From Acidobacteriota bacterium (GTDB lineage Bacteria; Acidobacteriota; Terriglobia; Acidiferrales; UBA7541): a stretch of DNA of 40,187 nucleotides. Positions 8,247 through 19,201 of the stretch are shown in pieces. The notes beneath the pieces are model-generated. The model ran no database searches. It was not told the origin of the DNA and saw only the letters and a program-made list of their open reading frames with translations. The translations under genes were made by a program, and so were the position numbers. The first letter of the stretch is position 1. Each line of letters opens with the position of its first letter. Location: assembly GCA_003224145.1 (NCBI GenBank), contig QHYN01000247.1:1-40187 (forward strand), given 5' to 3'.

Positions 8247-8278
8247 AAGAGGGATTCCTCGCCGTGCTCGGAATGACG
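8247..8278 (+). repeat. REP-like 32-bp element, copy A
   Basis: Opens GAAGAGGGATTCCTCG and ends CTCGGAATGAC. It shares length, orientation and nearly all bases with the copies at 8456 and 33724. ATTCC and GGAAT form a short inverted repeat around a variable 11-bp centre. Confidence 0.75.
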
Positions 8279-8455
8279 AGTTGGCTGCTGGACTGATGAA
8301 GGCGGGTCACGAGGCGGCTGGCCAACGCGAGCAAAAGCAGAGCAGGACGGCAGAAAAAAGGGATAGCGTGAAAGTGCATGGAGTGGTAAGCTCCACACTT
8401 CGTTACGTCCCCGGCGGCAGTTTTGCGGCTACCCTTTACGAAGTCGGGCCAAAGC

Positions 8456-8487
8456 GAAGAGAGATTCCTCGCTTCGCCTGGAATGAC
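8456..8487 (+). repeat. REP-like 32-bp element, copy B
   Basis: Opens GAAGAGAGATTCCTCGC and ends CCTGGAATGAC. It is 32 bp like the others, with the same ATTCC...GGAAT arms, and lies 209 bp from copy A in the same orientation upstream of recA. Confidence 0.75.
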
Positions 8488-8569
8488 GGGTCGACGGGTT
8501 TCCCTCCGCTGACTCGCAAGATTCGGCCCTGTAGGTTCAGTTTTCTACTTTCCTCCACCGAGGTGTGAA

Positions 8570-9691
<1,122 letters not shown>

Positions 9692-10184
9692 ACAAATTCT
9701 GCACAGTTCATTGCCTTCTCAAATTGAGCAATTGCGAAATCTGCTCTTAGCCCACTCCCTGGAAACCCAGCCCTGGGTTCAGGTGGCCTCTTTGGTGACA
9801 CCGTTCGGCCGTACAGGGTTCAAAACAAAGCACATAGGGTCGTACTGGAGCTTTATGGCTATTGTGGGCAGATTGCCTCCAAGGCTAAACTATGTCTCAT
9901 CCTGAGAGAAGGTGTTCCTCTCAGGTACACGGAGAAGCGTGCCTAGCGAACCTAAATTGCATCGAATCAACAGCGCTTCCGATTGGTTCGCTGGGTGCAA
10001 AGATAGTTCAAGCGGGAGCGCGCGAGGTTGGCGGCCCGTGGCAACAACGAACAGTTTTTGAGAATGTTTGTTGACGCTGAAAGCAGCCTGAGGTAAAAAT
10101 TCGGCCCCGGCATGATTTGGCGTGGGGCACTCCAGGGGTTGACCAAGCGATTCGCGGTGAGCCTCAGTCAAGAAGGTGGGAACG
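9692..10184. other. Intergenic region, no gene seen
   Basis: About 490 bp between recA and the transpeptidase gene. Small open frames exist but have no ribosome-binding site or protein-like composition. The only structure noted is the perfect 8-bp hairpin at 9901-9925. An AGAAGG ribosome-binding site closes the region at 10171-10176. Confidence 0.5.
9901..9925. repeat. Perfect 8-bp inverted repeat
   Basis: CCTGAGAG (9901-9908) and CTCTCAGG (9918-9925) are exact reverse complements around a 9-nt spacer. No T-run follows. It may be an operator or RNA hairpin in the leader of the downstream transpeptidase gene; its role is not established. Confidence 0.5.
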
Positions 10185-11273
10185 GTGAAGCAGTTCGGAA
10201 AAACTAGTATTTCAATCTTGTTGGCGGCGCTATGCGTTCCGCCACTGCCGGCCATGCCCGGCGCCGGAGCTCCGGCAACTCATTCCCACAGGTACGTCAC
10301 TCGCTATCGCGGCGTACCCACCTTCGCGGATTCCACAAAAACCGATGACGGCGCATACGATGATCCCGTGGTCCGGGAAGCAGCCGTTTCCGCGCTCGGG
10401 CGCTACAACGGCGCGGTCGTGGCCGTGGATCCGAACTCCGGCCGCATTCTGACAGTCGTCAATCAGAAAATTGCTTTTGGCGACGGCTACATTCCGTGCT
10501 CCACCATCAAACCGGCCATCGCGCTTGCGGCCCTGGAAGAGAATGTCATCACGCGCGACACCATGCTCCGCGTCGGCCGCCGCAAGTACATGAACCTGAC
10601 GGATGCCATGGCGCACTCGAACAACGTGTTTTTCGAGCAACTTGGCGCGCGCATGGGATTTGATACGGTTTCAAAGTATGGCCGCCTGCTGGGCCTGGGT
10701 GAACTGGCGGGTTACAACCTGCCGGATGAACATCCGGGTTCTTTCCCCACGGCACCTCCCGCCTACGGCGGCGTTGCGCGGATGTCCAGCTTTGGCGAAG
10801 GAATTCAGGTGACTCCGCTGCAGCTTGCCGCGCTCTCGGCTGCTTTCGCGAATGGCGGAACCTTATATTACCTGCAATATCCGCACTCCCAGGAAGAGGT
10901 CCAGAATTTCGCGCCGAAGGTGAAGCGCGAATTGAATATTGCTCCGATTCTTCCGGAAATTCGCGAGGGATTGCTGGCTGCCGTGCTCTACGGCACGGGC
11001 AAGTCCAGCTACGACCGGGGCGGAGACGAGCTGCCGATCGGCAAAACGGGAACCTGCGACGATCACACCACGCCCTCGAAAATCGGATGGTTCGTCACCT
11101 ACGCGGATGAGACGCATCCAAAAATCGCCCTAGCTGTTCTTTTGCGCGGGAATACGCGCCGCGTGAAAGGGCCGACCGCTGCTCAAGTGGCCGGGCGCAT
11201 CTACCGCAGGCTGCGCGAACAGAATTATTTTACTGCCGCTGCGCAGTCGGCCGTTCTCCACACGGGCAACTAG
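10185..11273 (+). CDS. Minimal penicillin-binding transpeptidase
   Basis: This is a serine transpeptidase of the penicillin-binding protein superfamily, expected to cross-link peptidoglycan stems. All three active-site motifs are present (numbering from GTG 10185): S106-x-x-K109 in CSTIKPAIA, S145-N-N147 in AHSNNVFFEQ, and K287-T-G in IGKTGTCDD. The N-terminus is a signal or anchor sequence (ISILLAALCVPPLPA). At 362 residues it has only the transpeptidase domain, without the N-terminal dimerisation domain or PASTA repeats of usual class B proteins. The GTG at 10185 was chosen because AGAAGG lies 8 nt upstream; GTG 10176 is in frame too. The next gene encodes an M23 peptidase, so this looks like a cell-wall locus. 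A carboxypeptidase or beta-lactam-sensor role is an alternative. Confidence 0.85.
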   Translation: MKQFGKTSISILLAALCVPPLPAMPGAGAPATHSHRYVTRYRGVPTFADSTKTDDGAYDDPVVREAAVSALGRYNGAVVAVDPNSGRILTVVNQKIAFGDGYIPCSTIKPAIALAALEENVITRDTMLRVGRRKYMNLTDAMAHSNNVFFEQLGARMGFDTVSKYGRLLGLGELAGYNLPDEHPGSFPTAPPAYGGVARMSSFGEGIQVTPLQLAALSAAFANGGTLYYLQYPHSQEEVQNFAPKVKRELNIAPILPEIREGLLAAVLYGTGKSSYDRGGDELPIGKTGTCDDHTTPSKIGWFVTYADETHPKIALAVLLRGNTRRVKGPTAAQVAGRIYRRLREQNYFTAAAQSAVLHTGN

Positions 11274-11521
11274 GGCAACTTCGTTTTCCATTCAGAGGCA
11301 GGGCCTTCTCACGCTGTGGGAAATCTCCCCCGGTGTTTTTCCCATTCTGTGAATCAAGCTGTTGGAGGATTGAGCGCATCCCCCTTGACGGGAGTTTGAC
11401 CTGGAGCGCCAGTTAGTGCAAAAGAGGAGTGCGCGTTACTCTGGCAAATTGACGCCAGGGAAGAGTTCGGGCGAGCCGGGCAAACTCTAAGACATTAGGC
11501 GCGAGTGGTTTGGGGGGAAAT

Positions 11522-12799
11522 GTGAATCGAGGCTTCATCATCGTGGTTCTGTGCGTGTGCTCTGCAGGGGCTGCCACGCTCGGATATGTGTTCCAGAAGC
11601 GCCTGGCCACCGCTGTCGAATTCGATCACCAGGTGCAACTGGCGAAGGAAGAAGCGGCGCGCATTCGCGAGCAAGTTATCTTGCCGACGGAGAAACGAGT
11701 TGCCGCCGGCCAGAATTTCGCTGCGGCTCTGGAGAAATTTGGGTTAAGCGCGCAAGAAGCTGCCAATGCTTCGGCCGCGGCTCAGCACGCTTTCAATCTT
11801 CGCCAGGTGCGCGCCGGGAATACCATCACGGTGGGCCGGTCGGTAGAAGGCAGGCTGCGAGAAATCGACTACAAGATCGATACCGACCGCATGCTGAAGA
11901 TCGTCCCCGAGGACCGCGGCTTCACGGCGCAAATCACGGAAATTCCCTCGAAAACGGAAATCACATCGGTGACCGGCCGCGTGGACGATTCGCTCTTCAA
12001 CGCCGTCGAAGACGCCGGTGAATCGGCGGAGCTGGCCCTGCGGCTGGCGCAGATCTTCGGCTATGATCTCGATTTCTATACTGACCCGCGCAGGGGCGAC
12101 ACGTTCCGCATCGTCCTAGAAAAAAAGAAATACTCGAACGGGGAGACCGCCGGCTACGGAAGAATCTTTGCCGCGGCGTACGAGAACGGGGGAAAGAAAT
12201 ATCAAGCGCTTCTGTTTCATGATCCTGCCGGAAGGCCGGGATACTATTCGGCGGACGGAAAGTCACAGCAGAAAGCGTTTCTCCGCTCGCCGCTGAAATT
12301 CGGCGCGCCGGTGACCTCGCATTTCAGCCGGGCGCGGTTCCATCCCATCCTGAAGACCTACCGCCCGCACATGGGAACGGACTATGGGGCTCCGGTGGGC
12401 ACACCAGTGCAAACCATCGGGAGCGGGCGCGTGGTGTTCGCCGGCCGCAAAGGCGGCGAAGGCAATATGGTTCAGATCGCGCACTTCAGCGGCTACGAAA
12501 CGATGTATCTTCATTTATCGCGCATGTTCGTGCGCTCCGGCGAACACGTCGAAATCGGCAAGACCATCGGCCTGGTCGGCAGCACCGGACTTTCCACCGG
12601 GCCGCATCTCGATTTCCGATTCATTCAGATGGGGCAGTACAAAAATTTTGAGAAGCTCGGCTTGCCGCCTTCCGATCCGGTTTCGAAAAAGAATTGGCCG
12701 GAGTTCGCCGCGGTGCGCGAGAAATGGCTGGAGATCTTGAAAACCCCCGAGCTACTGCAGGCGGATCTGGGTGCGTCCAGCGCGGGGACAACGCACTAA
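11522..12799 (+). CDS. M23 family (LytM-type) peptidase with HxD in place of HxH
   Basis: A 425-residue cell-wall endopeptidase-like protein. A signal or anchor helix (GFIIVVLCVCSAGAATLG) is followed by a helical and LysM/G5-like middle region and a C-terminal M23 domain. Within that domain H283-x3-D287 (HMGTDYGAP), the HLS histidine H331, and the GPHLDF motif with H362 are present. In LytM the last motif is HxH and its second His binds zinc; here that position is Asp (D364). Asp can ligate zinc, so activity is possible but not certain. GTG 11522 follows a GGGGGGA ribosome-binding site. It is probably a partner of the transpeptidase upstream. Confidence 0.9.
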   Translation: MNRGFIIVVLCVCSAGAATLGYVFQKRLATAVEFDHQVQLAKEEAARIREQVILPTEKRVAAGQNFAAALEKFGLSAQEAANASAAAQHAFNLRQVRAGNTITVGRSVEGRLREIDYKIDTDRMLKIVPEDRGFTAQITEIPSKTEITSVTGRVDDSLFNAVEDAGESAELALRLAQIFGYDLDFYTDPRRGDTFRIVLEKKKYSNGETAGYGRIFAAAYENGGKKYQALLFHDPAGRPGYYSADGKSQQKAFLRSPLKFGAPVTSHFSRARFHPILKTYRPHMGTDYGAPVGTPVQTIGSGRVVFAGRKGGEGNMVQIAHFSGYETMYLHLSRMFVRSGEHVEIGKTIGLVGSTGLSTGPHLDFRFIQMGQYKNFEKLGLPPSDPVSKKNWPEFAAVREKWLEILKTPELLQADLGASSAGTTH

Positions 12800-12837
12800 T
12801 CCGTGCCAGGGCTCAAGCCTGTTTCAAGCTTTGATCT

Positions 12838-14205
12838 TCAATAGATGACAGGAAGTTTCGATAAGTCACAGGTCTCCTCCTCCGTAACGCGGAGCACGAC
12901 CAGCGTGCGATCGTCGAGCGGGGCAACTCCGGCGCCACTGTGACCGTCAGTCTCCGCGAGAACGCGCTCCGTGATCGAGCGAGCCGAATCCTTGGGAGAG
13001 ATACCAGCGAGCACAGCGGACAGGCGCTGCAGTCCGAATTCCTCCTGCGCGGCATTTTGCGATTCAAGAATGCCATCCGAGGCGAACAGAACCACGTCTC
13101 CCGGCTTTAAGTCGATGCTGGACTCATCATATTGCGTGCCGGGAAGAATGCCGAGGGGCACGCCTTCCAGGCGAATAGAGACAACGTGGCCATCGCGGAC
13201 GAGCAGGGGATACGGCCCGCCCGCATTGGAGAGGGTCAGCCGCCGGCTGGCGGCATCGTACACGGCGAACAGCGTGGCGATGAAATGCGAATCGAGGCGG
13301 GCACTGTGCAGCCGCTGATTCAGTAGAGCAAGCATGCATGCTGGATCGCACGCATCATCGGCGACGATCTCGCGAATCGTGCCCATCGCCAGGGATCCAT
13401 AGAGGGCGGCCGCTGTACCCTTACCGGATACATCGCCCAGCGCGATACCCAGGCGGCCCTCCCCGTACGGCAGAAAATCATAAAAATCCCCGCCCAACTC
13501 CCGCGCAGGAACATATGCTGCGGCCAAATCGAGGCCAGGCACCTCCCGCGCGCCTGTGGGGAGGAGTTGCCGCTGAATCTCCTTGGCGGTATCGAGATCG
13601 GCGCGCAACCGGCGCTCGTTCTCCCGTGCTTCCTCGTAAAGCCGCGCATTCTCGAGCGCGATGGCTACGTAGGAGCCTAAAGTGGACAACATGCGCTCGT
13701 GCTCCGCGGTGAAAGCATGCGGCTGTGCACTCTCCAGATCGAGAACCCCAATCAACCGGTCCTGCATCAAGAGAGGCACAACCAGCTCCGAACGGACTTC
13801 CACACCGGTCTCACATCGAATGTAGCGGGGATCTTCGCTCACGTCATGGATGCGCAGGGCGCGTCGCTGGCCTGCGGCCGTTCCGGTAAGGCCTTGATGG
13901 AGAGTGAGCCGCATGCGCGTGGGAATGGAATCATTGCAGCGCATGCCGAAGACGCTCTCCAGCAGTTGCGTCTGTTCATTCCAGAGCATGACGCTGAAGA
14001 CGTCATAGTCAACGATTTTCTTGACGCGCTCGGCAATCCTCTGGAGGAGCTGCTGCCGGTCAAGGATAGAGGCCAGTTCGCGGCTCACCTCGTACAGAAG
14101 CGCCAGGGTCTTCGCCTGTTCCGGATAGGCGACAAACAAACTTTGCGGAACAGGGTCCGCATCACCCAGCATGGCAAACGATCCGAGGTTTGAGAGTTTG
14201 TCCAC
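12838..14205 (-). CDS. GAF-domain SpoIIE/RsbU-type serine phosphatase
   Basis: A cytoplasmic PP2C-type phosphatase with a sensor domain. A GAF domain spans about residues 40-190, containing VPLLMQDRLIGVLDLES. A coiled-coil signalling helix (about 190-215) leads into the SpoIIE catalytic domain. Metal-binding residues are visible as D240 and D243 in GGDFYDF, D258 in LGDVSGKGTAAAL, then ASDGILES and LDDRTLVVLRV. The family dephosphorylates anti-anti-sigma factors of the RsbV/SpoIIAA type in partner-switching control of sigma factors. No STAS protein or RsbW kinase lies nearby, so the partner is unknown. The GTG start at 14205 is weakly supported; ATG 14172 is possible. It converges with the M23 gene. 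Confidence 0.92.
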   Translation of the reverse strand: MDKLSNLGSFAMLGDADPVPQSLFVAYPEQAKTLALLYEVSRELASILDRQQLLQRIAERVKKIVDYDVFSVMLWNEQTQLLESVFGMRCNDSIPTRMRLTLHQGLTGTAAGQRRALRIHDVSEDPRYIRCETGVEVRSELVVPLLMQDRLIGVLDLESAQPHAFTAEHERMLSTLGSYVAIALENARLYEEARENERRLRADLDTAKEIQRQLLPTGAREVPGLDLAAAYVPARELGGDFYDFLPYGEGRLGIALGDVSGKGTAAALYGSLAMGTIREIVADDACDPACMLALLNQRLHSARLDSHFIATLFAVYDAASRRLTLSNAGGPYPLLVRDGHVVSIRLEGVPLGILPGTQYDESSIDLKPGDVVLFASDGILESQNAAQEEFGLQRLSAVLAGISPKDSARSITERVLAETDGHSGAGVAPLDDRTLVVLRVTEEETCDLSKLPVIY

Positions 14206-14369
14206 GGCCTAGGCGCCCTTGCGCTTGACCTTTATTGGATGCCGCAGAACAGGTGCGGTTTCATGCCGTAAACCGAGAAAGGGACCATAACAGAGCGAGC
14301 GTGGAATGGCTATGGGCGAATCCCGGCGGGAGCGGTTGTTGCTGGGCCGAGTACAGAGGACGGAAGAGG

Positions 14370-15101
14370 TCAGTGCTTTGCGCACTGCCGCGGGTCCGAC
14401 TCCTGTGCGCGGTCGCGGCGTTTGTCCGGCTTAGAAAACAAGGCCTCACTGCAGCGACGCAGCGACAAAAGCTCCGTCTCGTCCAATCCGTAGCGCTCGA
14501 TGGCGGCGCGGTAGCCCGTCCAATTGAAGGGCCGGTGACGCCGGGCCAGGGTCCGGAAGAAACGATCGAAAAAGTAAAAGCCAATGCCAAAGTTGGTGTC
14601 CATAAGGCCTTCGCCGTTCACTCTTCGATGATGAATGTCGTGCAGTCTTCGAGCTTTCAGGAACCACGATTTCAGAAAAGGCGCTCTCGTCATCCAGAAG
14701 TTCTCGAGGTGCATGCGGTCATGCAGATAGTTGAACATGAGAAGGGGCCAGCCGAGCAGGGTGCAAAGAGCAATTGCCTGGTATACGCGGGGGACGCCGA
14801 AGAGCAGCATCACTCCCCAGAAAAACAGCAGAATGATTGCGGAAGGAACAACCCATTCGAGGCCCACATTGCCCACGGAAAAACGGTTATTCGTGGCGTC
14901 TTGATATTCTGCGGCGCGCATGGGTTGCCGGGGGCCATAGATCAAGAAGTGATGGATCAGATGGCCCCGGCTGAGGGCTGGAAACCTGTCACTGTGCAGA
15001 AGCCGGTGCAGCCAGTAGCCGATGAATTCGGCAACCACGACCGAGCCGACCAGCGTTGCGAGGATTCCGAAAAGTGTCATGTGCAGGCGCTGGTAGCTCA
15101 T
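14370..15101 (-). CDS. Sterol desaturase / fatty acid hydroxylase family protein
   Basis: A membrane-bound di-iron enzyme of the fatty acid hydroxylase superfamily. The histidine boxes are all present: H32-x3-H36, H47-x2-HH51, H127-x3-H131 and H154-x2-HH158. Hydrophobic spans lie between them (about 10-30, 83-103 and 107-125). The family hydroxylates or desaturates lipids such as sterols, carotenoids or fatty acids using oxygen. Which lipid is used here cannot be told. ATG 15101 has AGGGGAAG just upstream, and the gene lies 11 nt after the beta-barrel gene, so they are probably co-transcribed. The C-terminal 40 residues are basic and unstructured-looking. Confidence 0.87.
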   Translation of the reverse strand: MSYQRLHMTLFGILATLVGSVVVAEFIGYWLHRLLHSDRFPALSRGHLIHHFLIYGPRQPMRAAEYQDATNNRFSVGNVGLEWVVPSAIILLFFWGVMLLFGVPRVYQAIALCTLLGWPLLMFNYLHDRMHLENFWMTRAPFLKSWFLKARRLHDIHHRRVNGEGLMDTNFGIGFYFFDRFFRTLARRHRPFNWTGYRAAIERYGLDETELLSLRRCSEALFSKPDKRRDRAQESDPRQCAKH

Positions 15102-15112
15102 GTGCGCTTCCC

Positions 15113-15625
15113 CTAACGGTTGCCGAAGCGAAACACGATGCTGATCGAGGCGCGAGCTGAATGCGTCGTGTTGTTTGAAAAACGCAGACCGATATAATCG
15201 AATTGAGGGCGAAGGGCAATGTGGCGCGACAGGGCGAAATCCACGCCGCCCCCCGTGCTCCAGGCAAATCCGTGGGTGCTGCCACCGCCCGCAGTGAGGC
15301 GATCTCCGCCCACCAACGCTTGGACGAATGGTGAGACGCTTTTCCCGCGGTTTGCCGACAAGCGCGGCCCCCCGAGGAACGTGTATGTGTTGGCGGTGAC
15401 ACCCGATTGGGAGAGGTGGTACACGCCAAAGTCACCCACAACGCCGAGCCAATCGTTGAAATAACCAGCGCCGGAAATACTGCCGCCATGAGTGTTGGCG
15501 CCGCCGGAGAAGCCCTCGCGGAAATAGGAATAACCCGCGGAGAGATCCGCGCGAGGAGCTTCCTGCGCGCACACCGCCACGGCCGAGAAAAAAGCAACTA
15601 CAACGAGGAAAGCAAATTTTTTCAT
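15113..15625 (-). CDS. Outer membrane beta-barrel protein
   Basis: A 170-residue protein with a Sec signal peptide (KKFAFLVVVAFFSAVAVCAQ, cleaved near residue 21). Alternating amphipathic strands follow, beginning ADLSAGYSYF and ending ASISIVFRFGNR. The C-terminal aromatic-containing strand (IVFRFGN) is typical of eight-stranded OmpA/OmpW-like barrels. ATG 15625 is chosen because AGGAG lies 9 nt upstream and the signal peptide starts there; the frame extends to 15697 without support. Acidobacterial genomes commonly carry many such small porin-like barrels. It is followed closely by the lipid hydroxylase gene. Transported substrate, if any, is unknown. Confidence 0.85.
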   Translation of the reverse strand: MKKFAFLVVVAFFSAVAVCAQEAPRADLSAGYSYFREGFSGGANTHGGSISGAGYFNDWLGVVGDFGVYHLSQSGVTANTYTFLGGPRLSANRGKSVSPFVQALVGGDRLTAGGGSTHGFAWSTGGGVDFALSRHIALRPQFDYIGLRFSNNTTHSARASISIVFRFGNR

Positions 15626-15935
15626 TCGATCTGGCTCCTGAGAAATTCCGGGAAACTCACCCGGTGACCGCAGGCTACGATTGGAGGAGGAAGACATTCA
15701 AGCGACAAGCAACGTCATTCAGGGATAGAGCCGATATGTCGCACTATGTCGCGGAGGGCACAGTCAAGAAGGGTTGAAATGGGCCGGTAAACACGTCAGG
15801 AGGGTGTTTTTCGGTGGCCACAGCGCAACGCATTCCCCGGATGCAGGCGTACTTTAGACGGAGAAGAAGGTGCAAGACCGCCGCAGTATTCCAATCATCG
15901 ACGCCCTGGTCTATACGGAATTGGAGACGTATGAA

Positions 15936-16960
<1,025 letters not shown>

Positions 16961-16964
<4 letters not shown>

Positions 16965-18838
16965 TGAATCGTCTCCTGGATGCCCAGCATTTCATCGAAC
17001 TTCTGTTCGAGTTCCGCTTGCTTGAACGGGCGGCCCTGAATCTTGTTCAAGCCGACGGCATCGACAAGATACTTTGCCCGGAGGATCCACAGGAGCTGGC
17101 CCATATTGAGTTCTGGTACAAGCACCCTTTTATAGCGCTTGAGAACATCGCCGACATTTGCGGGCAGCGGATTCAGATAGCGCAAGTGCAGATGGCCTAT
17201 TCTGCGTCCTTCGGCACGCGCGGCCTTAACGGCGGCGGTGATGGAGCCCGCGGTCGAGCCCCAGGAAACCACGAGCAGGTCCCCTTCCGGGTCGCCTTCG
17301 GGCAGCACGTTCGGAACGTCCTGAACGATGGCCGCAACTTTTGCGGCGCGAATGCGAACCATATTCTCGTGGTTCAGCGGCTCATAGTTCACGTTGCCGG
17401 TGCCATCCTGTTTCTCAAGTCCGCCGATGCGATGCTCCAGTCCGGGAGTGCCGGGAACCGCCCAGGGGCGAGCCAAGGTTTGCGGGTCGCGCTTATAAGG
17501 CATGAACCCATCCGGATTGTTCGCGAAATGGACGGGGATCGACGGAATATCTTCCACGTTAGGAATGCGCCAGGGCTCTGCGCCGTTGGCGAGGTAGCCG
17601 TCGGAAAGGATAATCACCGGAACCATATACTTCAACGCGATGCGCGAGGCTTCCAGCGCAATCCAGAAGCAGTCTCCCGGAGTCGCCGCGGCAAGCACGG
17701 GGATGGGCGCTTCCGAGTTGCGCCCGAAAAGCGCCTGGAGGAGGTCCGCCTGTTCGGTTTTTGTGGGCAGGCCGGTCGATGGCCCGCCGCGCTGGATATC
17801 GCAAATGACCAGGGGAAGTTCGGTCGCGACAGCCAGGCCCAGCGCTTCTGTTTTCAACGCCATGCCGGGCCCGGAAGTCGCGGTGATCGCCAGAGCTCCG
17901 GAATACGAAGCGCCGATCGCCGAAGTAATCGCCGCGATTTCATCTTCCGCTTGAAAGGTGATCACGCCGAAATTTTTGTATTGCGAGAGTTCATGGAGAA
18001 TATCGGAGGCCGGCGTGATGGGATAGCTGCCCAGGAACAGGCTCAGGCCCGACTTTTGCGCGGCAGTCACGAAGCCCAGCGCCAGTGCCTGATTGCCGCT
18101 GATGTTCCGATAAACTCCGGGCGTCAATTGCGCGGGCGGAATCTCATAACTGATTTGAAAGGCTTCGGTCGCCTCGCAGTAGGAATAACCGCCTTTGAGC
18201 GCCAGTTTGTTGGCCTCCACGAGCAGTGGTTTCTTCTTGAACTTTTCGTCAATCCACCGGACGGTCGGCTCCGTGGAGCGGTTATAGAGCCAGTAGCACA
18301 TGCCCAGCGCGAAGAAGTTCTTGCAGCGATCCATCGCTTTGGCATCCAGGCCCAGATGCTGCAACGCCGCGCGCGTCAGGCGTTGCAGTTCCACTGGGAA
18401 AACGCGGTACTTGTCGAGCGAGTGGTCTTCGAGCGGGTTGCTGGTCATCTGCGCCTTGCGCAGGTCCGTCTCCTTGAAACTGTCGCTGTTGACAATCAGA
18501 ATTCCGTTCGCTTTCAAATCCGCGATGTTTACCTTCAGCGCCGCGGGATTCATGGCAATCAGCACGTCGATCGCGTCGCCCGGCGTGTAAACCTCGTTGG
18601 ATGAAAAATGAAGCTGAAAGCCGCTGACGCCGGGGATGGTCCCCGCAGGCGCCCGGATTTCCGCGGGATAATCGGGAAACGTGGCGATGTCGTTGCCGTA
18701 CAAAGCGACGGTGTTCGTGAACTGGCTGCCGGTAATCTGCATGCCGTCGCCAGAGTCGCCCGCGAACCGAATGACCGCCCGTTCGATGACTTCCCGTTTG
18801 GTCTTTGGTGTTGGTGGAACCTCTGTGAGTGTAGACAT
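16961..18838 (-). CDS. korA: 2-oxoacid:ferredoxin oxidoreductase, fused gamma-alpha subunit
   Basis: A 625-residue fusion. Residues about 15-190 are the gamma (catalytic CoA-region) domain, with IRFAGDSGDGMQITGSQ and FPDYPAEIRAPAGT. From about residue 230 comes the alpha domain with the YPITP motif (GSYPITPASDILHEL), FQAEDEIAAITSAIGASYSG, and ATSGPGMALKTEALGLA. A transketolase C-terminal-like domain (VVSWGSTAGSITAAV) ends it. This gamma-alpha fusion next to a separate beta subunit is the standard KorAB layout. It supplies acyl-CoA and low-potential electrons to central metabolism, possibly in a ferredoxin-linked or reversible TCA cycle. It is the first gene of the korAB pair and is divergent from lexA. 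Confidence 0.94.
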
Positions 18839-19201
18839 TCTTGGCCTAAGCCTCCGCTACCGATGAACTCCCCAGTTTCCCCCAGGGGAGTGCGGCTCGA
18901 TCGAAGGACGAGGCGGCGCGGGAAAAGGACGGTTTCGCAGGCAGACCGCCGAGAGCCGACAGTTAAAGGATACCACACTGACTCGCGCCTGGAGTCTAAA
19001 CTCCTCTCAGAAACTTTCAGAGACTAACACCTCCTTCTTTGCAAGATTCTGCCGCCGCGCAAGTCTCCTCACGCACAGCGCTTCTAGAACCGGCGGGAAA
19101 GCGACGCCGGCAATTTGCGGCGAAAAAATATTTGCGCTTGACGTTCGCTTTCTTTTCGCCTAGAGTGCCTGTGTAAGAATCTTGCGAGTGGAGGCCCGGC
19201 C
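18839..19201. other. Divergent intergenic region korA / lexA
   Basis: About 360 bp between two divergently transcribed genes. It holds the lexA promoter and ribosome-binding site described separately. I could not identify a convincing korA promoter. A short direct repeat (TCAGAAAC and TCAGAGAC) lies near 19007-19024 and could be an operator, but this is weak. Confidence 0.5.
19138..19166 (+). promoter_or_regulatory. Sigma-70 promoter of lexA
   Basis: A -35 box TTGACG (19138-19143), a 17-bp spacer and a -10 box TAGAGT (19161-19166). It matches the consensus at 5 and 4 of 6 positions. Transcription would begin near 19173, leaving a short leader with GGAGG at 19190-19194, seven nt before the ATG. 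Confidence 0.65.

Larger units (their letters stand above)
8083..8569. other. Intergenic region upstream of recA with two REP-like copies
   Basis: About 490 bp without a convincing gene. It carries two copies of the 32-bp element described separately. An open frame at 8206-8568 on the + strand is built across these repeats and is not credible. No clean sigma-70 promoter and no recognisable LexA operator of the CTG-N10-CAG or GAAC/GTTC types could be picked out. A ribosome-binding site (GAGGTG) is present just before recA. Confidence 0.6.

Noticed and set aside
8206-8568. 120-codon frame before recA
   Set aside because: It spans two REP-like copies and has a basic, low-complexity translation.
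11317-11344. TGGGAAA / TTTCCCA inverted repeat after the transpeptidase gene as a terminator
   Set aside because: The loop is 14 nt and the stem is A/T-rich with no following T-run, so it is too weak to call.
12807-12821. Imperfect hairpin between the converging M23 and phosphatase genes as a bidirectional terminator
   Set aside because: The stem has only about five pairs with a bulge and no good T-run on either strand.
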